A stretch of DNA of 64,000 bases from Pelomyxa schiedti (lineage: Eukaryota; Evosea; Pelobiontida; Pelomyxidae), in contig JAHLWZ010000253.1 of assembly GCA_020536535.1 (NCBI GenBank), positions 1 to 64,000 on the forward strand, given 5' to 3'. Below the pieces are notes generated by a model that was not told where the DNA came from, ran no database searches, and worked only from the letters and a program-made list of their open reading frames with translations. Of the stretch, positions 34,359 through 46,240 are shown piece by piece. How positions within the stretch are numbered: position 1 is the first letter of the stretch; every line of letters starts with the position of its first letter. A program made the translations under genes and the position numbers.

Positions 34359-35447
34359 TCAGGACCTCTTGGTTTTTTTGCCCTTGGCACCACCGAGAGA
34401 GGGCCAGGATTGAACACCGGCGACGGCAACGGGTTCGGTGGTCTGCCGTAGTTGCTGTTGGATGGCCCAGTCTGTGATGGGTGCAGAGGCGGCCTTGGAG
34501 GGTTGTGCTGGGGTAGAGCGTTGTTGGGTTGTTGTCGTAGAGGCAGAAGTTGATGTGGAAATGGAAATGGTAACAGTGCTTTTGGCGGGTTGTGTGCCAT
34601 TGAGTGATTGCGATTGGTCGTGTGCCATTTGTTGTTGCTGTTGTTGTTGAGTGCGGTAGGTGTTATAGGTCGCAAACGTGGGATACACTGACCATAGTCC
34701 TTCAAGCCTTGCCATTGATTCCATCAGAATTGACATAAGTTTGCCATAGCCAACTATTATTGCTGAAACCGCGGCACGCTGGGGGTCATCTGCCTGTGCC
34801 GCATTAGGAGTGTCATATAAGTGGAATCAGATACCTGGAGGCGGAATTCCCTGTGGGCCTCAAGGAAACGCACAAACTCTGCCCGACGTAGAATTAGACA
34901 TGTGTAAGGGTTTCTTAGGGTTACACACCTGAAGTGAATTTATGGGCCCAACGCATGCCGCCCAGAAGCATGTTCATAAAGGCATGAAGGTTCATTGACG
35001 CCTTCTCGTTCGGATTTTTTTCATTCTGAATGGTGAATCGGTCGCTTGAAGCTGTAAGTGTAAACGCTCCTTGTACCTGTGCCTAAAGAGATGTAGGCAT
35101 TAGTGAGAAGCTAATGCACTCTGACTTGCCTTATCGTGTTCACAAAGGATTGAAGCAACAGCATCAACCCACGAGGTGACGTTTTTGAAATTGTCAACGT
35201 TTGTACCACCCAAGGGCCAGTCTTTCCCGTTGAACGAAATGACAAGACCTCCCTATCCAAAAAAAAAAAAAAAAGAATAAGACCACAGCAAAGAAAGAAA
35301 GAAAATACCAAATACCTTGATAGGAGAGTTACGGTTGGCTAGATACACATCCAGTAATCTGTCATTTGCAGCATCGGGATCTAAAGCGGCGAGAGCGTCC
35401 AGAGCAACCCACTTGAATTTGTCCGTCGTAGTCATTGTGCCCACCAT
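34359..35447 (-). CDS. Unrecognised protein with Q/T/S-rich C-terminus
   Basis: I do not recognise the family. The N-terminal exon (M-T-T-T-D-K-F-K-W, ATG 35435; an in-frame ATG at 35447 is also possible) is joined through short introns to sequences that look like a globular fold: L-V-I-S-F-N-G-K-D-W-P-L-G-G, then S-W-V-D-A-V-A-S-I-L-C, then F-T-L-T-A-S-S-D-R-F, then M-N-M-L-L-G-G-M-R-W. The last exon (34359-34736) carries helix-like sequence, a glutamine run, a long S/T-rich stretch and a tail W-P-S-L-G-G-A-K-G-K-K-T-K. An intron with an A/T homopolymer sits at about 35258-35275. Codon use matches the neighbours. Confidence 0.75.
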
Positions 35448-35803
35448 CGACTCGCTCGCCTCACCGCCCCACTGCCACGCTGTCGGCAGTCCAACAACAA
35501 CGGACACGTTGCGTACGGTCTGTCGGTAAACAGGTTGTCCCAGAAGCATTTCTTTTCCTTCTCTGTTGTTGTTGTTCGTACGATCTTGGGCTGGCCCTTT
35601 CTGTCGTGGCTCGTGTCCTTTGACCCGGCTTTTTTTTTTCCTTTTTCTTATCTTTCTTTGACCGGTGAAATTTGGCAATTGCATGCAGGGAAGTGCTGCA
35701 CGCTTTTCGTGCACCACGGAAAAAAACTTTGGCTCGAAGTAATGGAACGAACAAAAACACTATGTCATGTTACAAAGGCTTTGGATTTTCTTGGGTTTGT
35801 TCC

Positions 35804-38416
35804 CTAGGGAATGTTATGCACAGTGAATGCATCAGAGTCCATTATCAACTGGAATAGTTCCTCGTCCGTGTAATTTTTTTGGTGTGTATCACAGGGAGGC
35901 ATCGAGGCCGTTGTAGGAGTTGTGGTTACACTTGTATTTGTTGGGGTGGGGAGTGGTTGTAGTAACTGGTGGTGTTGCTGAGGGGATGTTGACAGCAGTG
36001 GGTGCTGTTGGTTTGGTGTCATGGGTTGTTGCTGCAATTGCATTTGCATTGGCATTGGTATTGGCATTGGCATTGGCATTGGTTGTGTTTGTGTGAGGTA
36101 AGGGCTTTGCAATTGCAGTGTGAGGGGCAGCGGTGGCGGAGGAACTGGAGAGGCCGCCTGTTGCTGCTGCCCAGGAATTTGTAAATTGGACATTTGCCTT
36201 TGTTGCTGTTGTTGAAGCTGGTGAAGCATCATCTCGGATAGGTGTTGAGCAGTTTGTTGGTCTAATGGCGGCATTTGTTGTTGTGGTGGTGGTTGTGGGG
36301 GTGGCTGCTGTTGCTGTTGTGGTGATGGCGGTGGTTGGAGTGGGAGACGGTGACTTGAGTAATTGTGAGGAATGCTAATGGCGTTTGTATTAATGTTATT
36401 TGATATGTTGGCACACTGGTCCAGAACGGCTGAGGATGAAATGCATGGAACATACCCACCGCACCCGTCTTCAGTATATCCTGTGTGACCATTATTCAAC
36501 TAGTAAAGAGGGGACATTTGTTACTTGTAGGTTGTGTACTATATGTGACATATTGTTGCTGGCCAGTGTCTTGACTCTGATCAGCATTTGAGGTTGGGTT
36601 TACAGATTGATGAGGTATGGTGCAGTTGGAAGTGGTGATATACTGAAGTTGTGGGGGCATTCCCTGCCCTGTATCCAACCAGTAAGTTTGCTAGTGTAGA
36701 GTTATTGTGATGTTAATTTATTACAATAACAATATAACCTGACTAGCAACTGGTTGGACAGAAGGGTATGGGTATGCCAATGTACGTGCAGGTGGGCGAG
36801 ATGACGTCCGCGTGGCACGAGAATGAGGATTATACACGTTAGGAGATACTGGAGAGATATGTGGACCAGAGCCTTCAATCATAGGTGGCCCACTTTGAAG
36901 AAGTTATTCGATTAGTAAGTATGTTTAAGGTCTCACATTGCAGGTGGAAGGGCTTGAAGGCCTGTTAGTCGTGATTCCACAGTGTGAAGACGAACTGACA
37001 CAATATCTAAGAGAGGTTTTCCTAAAACCCAATGTTAACGAAAAGAGAAAGGTTCTTGTACAAGGAACCTTCTGGATTTAAGAAAATCCTATGTGTGTCA
37101 TTTGCACTGAATAGTCTGCCATCTTTATGGACATACACCTGATCAATATCTATGGTGTTGTTCATGTTTTTTTGCAATATCTCCATGGTCCGGTCGACAT
37201 AATCTCGGTGAATTAATTTGTGCCAGGCCATTCCCATTACTTCCTCCTTTGGTTTGTTAAGAAAACATATTAACATAGTAGAACCCTACCACACCATATC
37301 CCAAAACTTGACAAAATCTCTCTGTGGCATTCAAAACTGTAGCAGGATTTTGGCTAAGATCGAATATCACAATTGCTTGTTGGTCTTGCAACAACATCTC
37401 CTGGGTTGCTGGGGCAGGGGCAGGGGTACTTGGGCTCGAAACAAGCATTGCCCGTCCCATCCGGAGAAGTGGTGTACGCTCATGGTCAGTGCCACGCCCG
37501 TCACCTTTAGAACAGAATAACTCGTTAGTCCCAATAAAGATTTACAGTTAAAGACAGTTGGGAGCAAGTACATACTGCTTACTTCAGACACAACAGGTTG
37601 TGATGTCCCAGAGGATGCTGGGGATAAAGAAGGCGACGTGCTGGCCGAAAGTGCCATCTCCAACCTTTCATTCTGTTTTCTAAGAGACAGAACTTCCTCA
37701 TGGAGTTTCTTTTGCTCTCTTTTCATAACACTCAATTCACCCAGAATGAACGATGGATCAAGCTGATTTAAAGTAGGTTAGTATATTGATAGCCAGGAAA
37801 TGGATACTACTTTGGCAGCAGAGGATTGTGAATGCAATCTACGATTAATGCTGTCCCTGTGAAACATCAGCTTTACAAGCTTAGTCATACAAAGAACACA
37901 CGCGCTGAGGCACATATGAGGCACTTTCATGCTCACACAGCGGCTGCATGGTGAATTGTGGTCACACACCATCTTGGCTTTCTATTCACAAGGAATGTAA
38001 GGTGAATTGCAGGATACATACATTTAGAAACGCACAGCCAAATAAACAAACAAAGAAAGAAAGAAACCAATCATCCAATCATCAAGTTAGTCGCGACCAG
38101 CCACAAAACGCACCAAACACAGAAAGCAGTCAGCAGTTGCAGAATTCGAATTCGACTGAGACTGAGAGTCAGGCTCAGGTAGCAAATAATCAGGCCTCCC
38201 TCTCGTGCGCACGCTCGATGGCGTGGCAGCCTGGCTCACTGGCGACGGAGGCTTCTGCCTAGATGGGATTCCGTGTGACTGTGACTGATACTGAGATTGT
38301 GCCTGAGATTGGTATTTTCTGGTGTGTGGGTGGTGCACAATTTGGTGCTGGGACTGTTGTTGTGGGGGTGGGGATTGGATAATTTGAATTTGGGGCGATT
38401 GGGCAACCTGCTGCAT
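35804..38416 (-). CDS. Zn2Cys6 transcription factor with PAS domain
   Basis: Predicted nuclear DNA-binding regulator. The N-terminal exon from ATG 38416 is Q/S/P-rich. Splicing from the donor just after D-C-F-L-C-L (about 38120) to K-A-K-M-V-C (about 37985) creates a complete binuclear zinc cluster, CX2CX6CX5CX2CX8C. A short helix-forming segment rich in K, E and L (S-V-M-K-R-E-Q-K-K-L, about 37735) follows. A PAS domain comes next (A-I-V-I-F-D-L, then F-C-Q-V-L-G-Y-G, then W-H-K-L-I-H-R-D-Y-V and V-H-K-D-G-R-L-F; 37370-37080). A long P/Q/M-rich activation-like region (35805-36500) with repeated P-M-P-I/M units ends in an acidic tail D-E-E-L-F-Q-L-I-M-D-S-D. Zn2Cys6 plus PAS is the layout of fungal ERT1/RDS2-type metabolic regulators; similar genes occur in amoebae. 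The ligand is unknown. Confidence 0.85.
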
Positions 38417-38960
38417 ATTTTTTTAGTGGAATGGCGAAACCAAATCAGCCCTAGTTGCCTGGACTTGGTTGTTGTTGTTCGGTTTTGGGGTTTTTTTTTT
38501 TGGTTTTGTTTTGGGTTTTTTTTTGTGTGCTCCTTGTACCCTCCTCGTCCCCTTTGCTTACTTTTTGGTGGTGGTAGATTGCTTGTGGCCTGGGGACGTC
38601 GTAAGCGAAAATAAAAGGCGATACGGAAACGAGGATGGTGTGATGTATTATCTCTCTTTTATGTTTTATCGGGTGTTTACAAGATGGTGGCGAAAGCGAC
38701 GATGAGCGGAAACCGGAGATGGTTTAGTGTTAACTGTTAAGGAAAAACTTCTATCGTTCCACGTGGAAGGGCCTATTTTTAGCGATTTCACAAACATCAT
38801 TTGGGGGGAAAGCCTACTGCGATCTCATCAAGTGGGCACCCTCTGAGTACAAACACTTGTACCTTCTACAAGTACTACGTAGGCACCTTGTGGCGAACAC
38901 TCTCTTTCAATTCACTGAGGGGCTGCTTGACTGAGAATTTCGGTCAAATTTAAATTTCCA
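38417..38960. other. Divergent intergenic region
   Basis: 544 bp between two outward-facing genes. It holds T/G-rich sequence with T runs (38490-38525), and a small perfect stem (arms 38855-38861 and 38867-38873, five-base loop). It presumably contains both promoters. No tRNA or other RNA gene was recognised. Confidence 0.5.
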
Positions 38961-39919
38961 ATGGCGTCGTTGGATCAGCTCAGAGACGGTACATAGCGGG
39001 TGTTTTTCCCCTGCGTTCTCATTCGAATTTAGTGCTGCGGGAGTCATTAGAAACAAAAGGGGTTTTGGGCAAAGTTCGTGCCGAATTGAGGGCAGAAATT
39101 TATCATACTTTGGAGGACCAGGTTTGCTTTCATTTCATTTCATTTCTTGTTGGACTTGTTGGGTTCATCTCATGTTTGGAATGGCGCAATTTTGCAGAAC
39201 ACGGCAAAGCCTGAACCCCCAAAAGAAAACTACTTTATTAATGAGCTCATAAGGGAGTATCTTATGTACAATAATCTCAAACACACTGCTTCTGTATTTG
39301 TGGCTGGTATTCTTTTCCCCCTTTTGCCACGCCAATAGTGATACAACTCTACCTTTTTCCCCTGCAAAGAAAGCGGACTTCCACCCAACCAGCAACTACC
39401 ACACAGCATCCTTAGTAGTGAGATGGGACTGGACTCCGAAGCGACTCACGACTTGTGTAGTTTTTTAATAATATACTATGAATTCAAATAATTAAACCTG
39501 CTTTCCTATTCTCTTCATCTAAGACAAGAAAAAGGCCGCTGTTGTACAGTATTATTGGCGGTCTAAGACTTCAAAAACAGGCTGAAGAAGGCACACCTGT
39601 TTCTGACAATACCTTTACAAGAGCCCTTTCGCAACAAGCACCACCTCAACCAGTTCCACCCCCACCACACCCACAGCAACAAGCAACAACAGTACACCAA
39701 AACCAGACCACCAAAGCTACACCCAATCCCAATACAGCACCCAAGAATAGCCCCAACCCAGCCCCAAACAGAGCCACAAATAGCACAACAAACACCACTG
39801 CCAAACCCACAAGCTTACCCAATTCTCCTAGGACAACAACACTTGCAAATAGCCCCTCTTCTCCGCGTACACAAACAAACCGGAACACAACCACAAGGAC
39901 GCAGCCAAACAAGTTCTAA
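38961..39919 (+). CDS. cep20: CEP20/FOPNL centriolar LisH protein
   Basis: Homologue of CEP20 (FOPNL/FOR20), a small protein of centriolar satellites and basal bodies needed for ciliogenesis. The start M-A-S-L-D-Q-L-R-D joins across an intron to L-R-E-S-L-E-T-K-G-V-L-G-K-V-R-A-E-L-R-A-E. The LisH motif follows (I-N-E-L-I-R-E-Y-L, then T-A-S-V-F-V, then E-S-G-L-P). Then come P-L-L-Y-S-I-I-G-G-L, the family-typical end, and an extra Q/P/T/N-rich tail of about 100 residues (39640-39919) not found in animal CEP20. Introns of 40-60 nt. Together with DNAAF1 it implies a ciliated stage or ancestry. Confidence 0.9.
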
Positions 39920-40088
39920 TTTCTATCCGAACTGCAACTGCACTTTGGAGGGAAAAAAAAGAGACCAAGGAACAGATTACCGGACATGATCCTTCCGAGA
40001 TCCTAAAAGAAAAAATCACAAAAAAAAAAATCAAGAAACAACACGTGTTTATACAGCAACAAGCGACACCAACAAATAAACAAACAAG

Positions 40089-41208
40089 ATGTGCGATACA
40101 ACAAACTCTGAAGTGACACAATCAACAACTACAACGGATGCCACAACCACGACGCCGAAATGTGCGGCACCAACTGTGGATGCTGCCAAATCGGCTTCGA
40201 CTGGAAATGACAAATCTGTTTCCGCATCGCCGCCTCCGACGAGAACGGCGGCGACGGCAGAGGACACACCCCCTCCGGCACCAACAAGTGTGAATTCAAC
40301 TAAATCTGAGGCACAGCAGCAGCAAAAATCAGCCAAGGCATCACATTCACCAACACGACAAACGACGGCCCCTGCTGACGTGAAGTTGGCAGCGGTATCG
40401 CCTACTGCACAGTTAGCTCCAAAACACAAGCTGCAAAATAAGTGGTCTTTGTGGTATGACACACGATGTGACACACAAAGAAGGCAGGATGCCTGGTGAG
40501 GACTTTCCCTTTGGCATTTCTCGTAATGAGTGTCAGTGAGACAATTTCAGTCTTCCTTTTTACCTCATATTTAGGGGTGGAGGTTTGCGTAAATTGATAG
40601 ATTTTGAGTTTGCAGAAGACTTTTGGGGGTGCGTGCCTCCCTTCCTCAAGTCTCACTCACTTGACACAGAATTTTCAAACAACTGTTACCAGCTAGCAAA
40701 GTAGTGTCAGGTACCGATTATCACATGTTCAAAGCAGGAATCGAGCCCAGATGGGAAGACCCGGCCAACACTCAAGGAGGAAAATGGAGTTTGTCAGTGC
40801 CTAAACGCCAACCTAATGCCACCCGCGGTCCTCCTTCAATCGACGATCTGTGGTTAACCACAGTGTGCAACCCATCCCTTGTATTTTACGACCTCACCAT
40901 TTCACAGCTTTTGGGTTGCATTGGAGAACAATTTGGGCAAGATTCTGATGAGATATGCGGTGTGGTTGTTAGCATCCGAAAGCCTGCAGATAGAATTTGT
41001 CTATGGATGCGGGACAATTCCAATGAAACAGCAGTTGTAGCAGCGGGGTGAGTTTAATCTCCTTCCAAGTCTGTGCCACTTATCGGACCTCACAAACAGG
41101 GCTGCATTTCGTCAATTACTAGGAGTGCCCGATGTTATAAAAACTTCGTACCAGTTTCACAGTGAATCAATAAAAAGAAATCTCACAGCAAGCAGAGGCA
41201 ACCCTTGA
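40089..41208 (+). CDS. eif4e: Translation initiation factor eIF4E
   Basis: Cytoplasmic mRNA cap-binding factor. A T/A/P/Q-rich N-terminal extension of about 115 residues precedes the core. Core motifs: N-K-W-S-L-W-Y (40440), E-D-F-W-G (40615), D-Y-H-M-F-K-A-G-I-E-P-R-W-E-D (40718), G-G-K-W-S-L (40776), D-D-L-W-L (40840), I-C-G-V-V-V-S-I-R, and W-M-R-D. The tryptophans that stack the cap and bind 4G/4E-BP are present. Introns lie after R-R-Q-D-A-W, before the D-Y-H-M exon and near 41050. It ends A-S-R-G-N-P. The Trp at both cap-stacking positions suggests a class I type, by eye. Confidence 0.95.
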
Positions 41209-41270
41209 CACACAATTTTGGCACAGAAATTACAACAAACAAAAAAAAAAAAAAAAAAAAACATTTTCAA

Positions 41271-44200
41271 TCAACTTTTTCCTCCTCCCCTTGCTCCTCC
41301 CCCTCTTACTCCCCCACCCCCGCCTCTATGCCCGCCTCCACTTGGGCCTCCCCCTCTTTCTGCCCCACCGCCCCTCCTTCCTCTTCCCCGGCCCCTGCCC
41401 CTCCGCCCTCTGCCTCCCCTGCCTCTCCCTCTCCCTCCTCCCCTGCCGCCTGGCTTGAACCGTATGTGGCTGTGCCCACAGAGCTGCCCCATTGTCTCGT
41501 CACAGTAGACGCAGGCCGTGAGGCTCTGGGCTCCATCGGGGAGCGGTGAGGTCTTCCCAAAAGTCATCGTGATGGGCGTTGCGCCGCACGTGTCGCAGTC
41601 TTCGTCCTCGAGTGTCACTTCTAACAAGGGGGGGAGAAGAGGGTCCAAAGTTAAGCTACTTGTTCAACTGGTCAACCCCAAAAAGAAGCCGTAACTTATG
41701 CTGGGTAATACACACTTTTGGCGGTATCAGGAAAGCGGAGAAGAAAAGCGCAGCGGTTGCATGAAGCTGATGCCTTTGGGGGCACAGATGGGTCTAGTAT
41801 TAGAACGCCGGTGTCACACTCGGGACAATGTGATATAGTCTTGGAAGAAAAGGAATGAACACATGCTGGGTGAGTGCAGTTATTGCAGCCGCTGTCTGTG
41901 TGCGTTTGTGGAGGGTTAGTGATGCAATGAATGTTGGTGGGCTGGGATTAGTAGTACACATACTTTTTTTCATGTCTGGGAGTGTGGGGTAGTTGTAGCA
42001 ATATGGACACAGCGAAAAGCATTTCCCCCCCACGTTGGTGAACAAAGTAAGCCCAAAATTATCAAGAGGACACAGGTGGCCTTCATATTCCTGACAGGGC
42101 TAGTTGAGAGGATTTTCTAGGCTAATCTAACCTTGATAGAGCCATTCTGAGGTAAAGAATAAGTATCCTCGCAGTTCATGCAGTAAAGGCGGCTTGGTCT
42201 GGTTTTTTGTGTTGATAAGCATGAAAAAGAGGGGCAATTGCGTACTTGCAAGGCAGGTACTTCAAGTACCGCCTGCACTTTCCACATTTCGTTAAGAGTT
42301 TTCCTTTGGTTGAAGCTACATTGCTAAACGATGCCTCGAATAGCTGGTCCATATGCTCGATCTGAAGAAGTAAGCTGAGTTTTTTGCCGACGGGGCAGAA
42401 CACCTTATGAGAGAAGAACATAAACTTCGCGGTAAATTGTTCGATGGCATGTCTTACAACTATGCCGTACTCTGCTTCCCCTTTAGCAATCAAGCTGATA
42501 TTTTGTTCTATATTGGCCCGTACACTGCAAGAACATAAGATGTTTTCGAAGTAATTATGGGCCTACGTGGGAAGTACAAGGTCACTGTCAATTTTATCTA
42601 GTGATTTTAGAGTCACTAAGGAGTAAAGAGGTGGGTGTACGGTATCCATGGACAAGGGCTATCCCAAGTTTGGTTGGAACAAGTGTTCTGTTAGCTCCAA
42701 CTCTCGCGAAATTACGTTCACAAATATTGTTGATATGAAGGGGAATGCTGGCATCTGTCGAAATTGGTGTGTAGGAAAGAAGATTGGAATTGCACACCTG
42801 TCCCAATTCCAAATTTTTCCATCTAAGCTATATGTGAGATGGAAAAATCATTAACTGTTGATGAAACCAAAGTGATAAGCTCCGATTCAGTCAAATGGGT
42901 TGGTGCCACAGTTTGGGACTGTTGAAGTTGCACTTCTTTTACAGGTACTTGTTTTGCAGCAGAAAGGTCAGGTAAGTCATCCCCCTAATCCAGTCAAAAT
43001 TGAAGCTGTTATGGTACCTTACAGTGACGGCAAGCCAAGGCATGACGGTAACAAACCCCTGGGATGCAACAGATGTGCCTTGTGTACAGTTATTGTCATT
43101 TGAGGTAGCAATTCACTACTTGAGCATGAAAAGAACTCGTCTCCAATGGAAAAAACAGCTTTGGATTTTTTAATAATGCAATCTGCACTCACTGTAGCAA
43201 TGAAATGCTGATTTAACAAAATGAGATTAATAGAAGGAATTCGTTTCACAAACTCTTGCTATATACTCATACAGACACCACTCCTCTTCACCGAGACGGT
43301 CCTCAGTGGCTGAAGCCATAGGCGTACTGGAGGAGCGTGATGACACGACAATACCTTTCAGGGGGTACATACATAGGAGGGTGATCACCTGGCACGGGAA
43401 AGTAAATAAATACATTTTAGAAAATGTACAATACCTGCATCAACACCAGATTGAGGGACATTAAGTCCTTGTTTCAAAAGGTTGCTCACATATGTGCCCC
43501 TTTTCGATTTTAGATGCATTGAAGTCCCTTGCTGACACACCACACAGGATTATTTTTTTGTGTTTTCAGAGTCCCTCTCAGATCAAAATTTGGGGAGTAT
43601 TTTGAACTCTCAGTGCGGGGGTAGCTTATAAATCCTTGTATGTACCTGTAATAATGTTATTGGAAAGCAAGTGAGAGGAGGTAGGAAATACAGATGCTCA
43701 GCAATGTTCATTGTGTGGTGAGGGCTCATGTGTAACTGCCTCGAGGCAATTTTGAGCAATTCAACTGCAGGTTTTTTAAAAAAGAGAGATTGTGTATAAG
43801 TGGACCTGTATTAAGAGGGAGTGGGCGCTTTTTCCTAGACTCTGATGTGTTGAACGATTGTAATCTGTGGTATGGTGACACAGAAGTATGGCCAATGCGT
43901 GGAATATTTACAAAGCGACTTTAGAACGAGTCACCAATGATTCAAATAGAGAGGCTTGAATCGTTGATCAACATGAGGAAGTAGGATTTGAGTTGATACC
44001 ACAGTCTTTATCAAACATCCTCTTCCGAGCCCACTTCAATTTCATTGTTTTTCCGTGATATTCTAGTACTGGAACTATTGTCCAAAAAGGTTGTGGCATA
44101 AAGGACTGGATTTCATCATGTCGGTCCACACAAAAGTTTAGGCTGGAACTATTAATTTTTCAATCCAAAATGAAAGACATACGTAGGTGTCTGGCAGGGT

Positions 44201-45142
44201 CCATAGGAGATCAATGAAGAATCAAGGTTTCCATATTTGCCCTGGAAGTACCGTGTCTGAAATCTGGTAAAGGCCACACCAACCTTGAACATTTCAGAGT
44301 GAGGCAGAAGGTAATGAAGCAACCCTCAAATCCAATTCCTGCCGTGCATCAACTGACCGTGCTTCATTTTCATTAGGTTCACCCAATGTACTCATAGCCT
44401 TGACAATATCTGGTGCTGTAATAGCTTTTTTGAAGGGTAAGTATTACTACACTAAAGGGGTAACAGTACAGGAAAATTTAGCTCGCAGAATTCTTGGGTG
44501 GCTCATTTTTGGCATAGCACATTCTATGACTTCGAAACAAATGTTCTCACCTTCTCTTGATGCACTTTAATCACTGATATGCAAAGACAATTTCCTTATA
44601 CCTATCACAATCTAGCCACAATACAAGAGCTGTTGCTCCCTTTGCCTCTTTCCTTAAATGCTTGACAAGATTTGATTTTGGATTTGCTTCCACCTTTCGT
44701 GTGGGTGCTGAAAATAGAGATGCAGGATCAGTAGTGCTCCAATTTTGGTAGTCAGGTGGAAAGTCAGTGCTACACATTGTGTGTTTGTTATAAGAAAATG
44801 GTTTGATAATGCATCAAAAGCCAATGCTACAATAATCCTCTTGCTTTTATACCACAAAAAAAAAAAAACAAAAAAGTTACAAAAGAGAGGGGTGTCACTT
44901 GAACACGTGACCGGCAACAGATGTCATTTTGAAGAAGGCATTTCTTCCCATAAATGAACCGTGGTACTCGTGCACGAGGCAGCTCCCCGACACTCCCCGC
45001 CGTGCCACAGCCTGACGTGACGGTTTAGCTGTAAATGAACTTACCCACCCATCTAATTTACCGTGTTGTGGGACAGTATCGTCGCAATGGACTGGGCCAA
45101 CATGGGCTTCTCAGCCACCATGAGCACGACATCAGACGACAT
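41271..45142 (-). CDS. top3b: DNA/RNA topoisomerase III beta
   Basis: Type IA topoisomerase that passes single strands of DNA (and RNA in animals). Start [13 protein letters not shown] (45142) of the Toprim domain; A-N-P-K-S-N-L-V and L-V-L-W-L-D-C-D-R (44650-44590); D-L-H-style middle; catalytic tyrosine block [10 protein letters not shown] (about 43607-43635); D-R-L-G-E-E-E-W (43300). Cys-rich zinc domains follow: [13 protein letters not shown] (42290), [19 protein letters not shown] and A-C-V-Y-C-D. The C-terminus is a long R/G repeat box (41271-41440), as in animal TOP3B, where it binds RNA and TDRD3. The gene is broken by more than 15 introns; several exons between 43400 and 44570 were not resolved individually. 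Confidence 0.93.
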
Positions 45143-46097
<955 letters not shown>

Positions 46098-46240
46098 ATG
46101 AACTGAGAGGGAAAAGAATCACATCACAGACACGTTGTGCAGTAGAAATGTAAAATGGCAACTGTAAAAACAATAAATCTACATCTGTATTTCGTCGACT
46201 CTATGAGATCTTTTGATCAATTTTCACCAAACAAGCGCAG

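Noticed and set aside
38820-38900. Possible tRNA-like structure with a small stem
   Set aside because: No T-loop or acceptor pairing; only one seven-base stem.
41205-41549. Pro/Ser-rich plus-strand frame
   Set aside because: It is the antisense of the Arg/Gly box of topoisomerase III beta.
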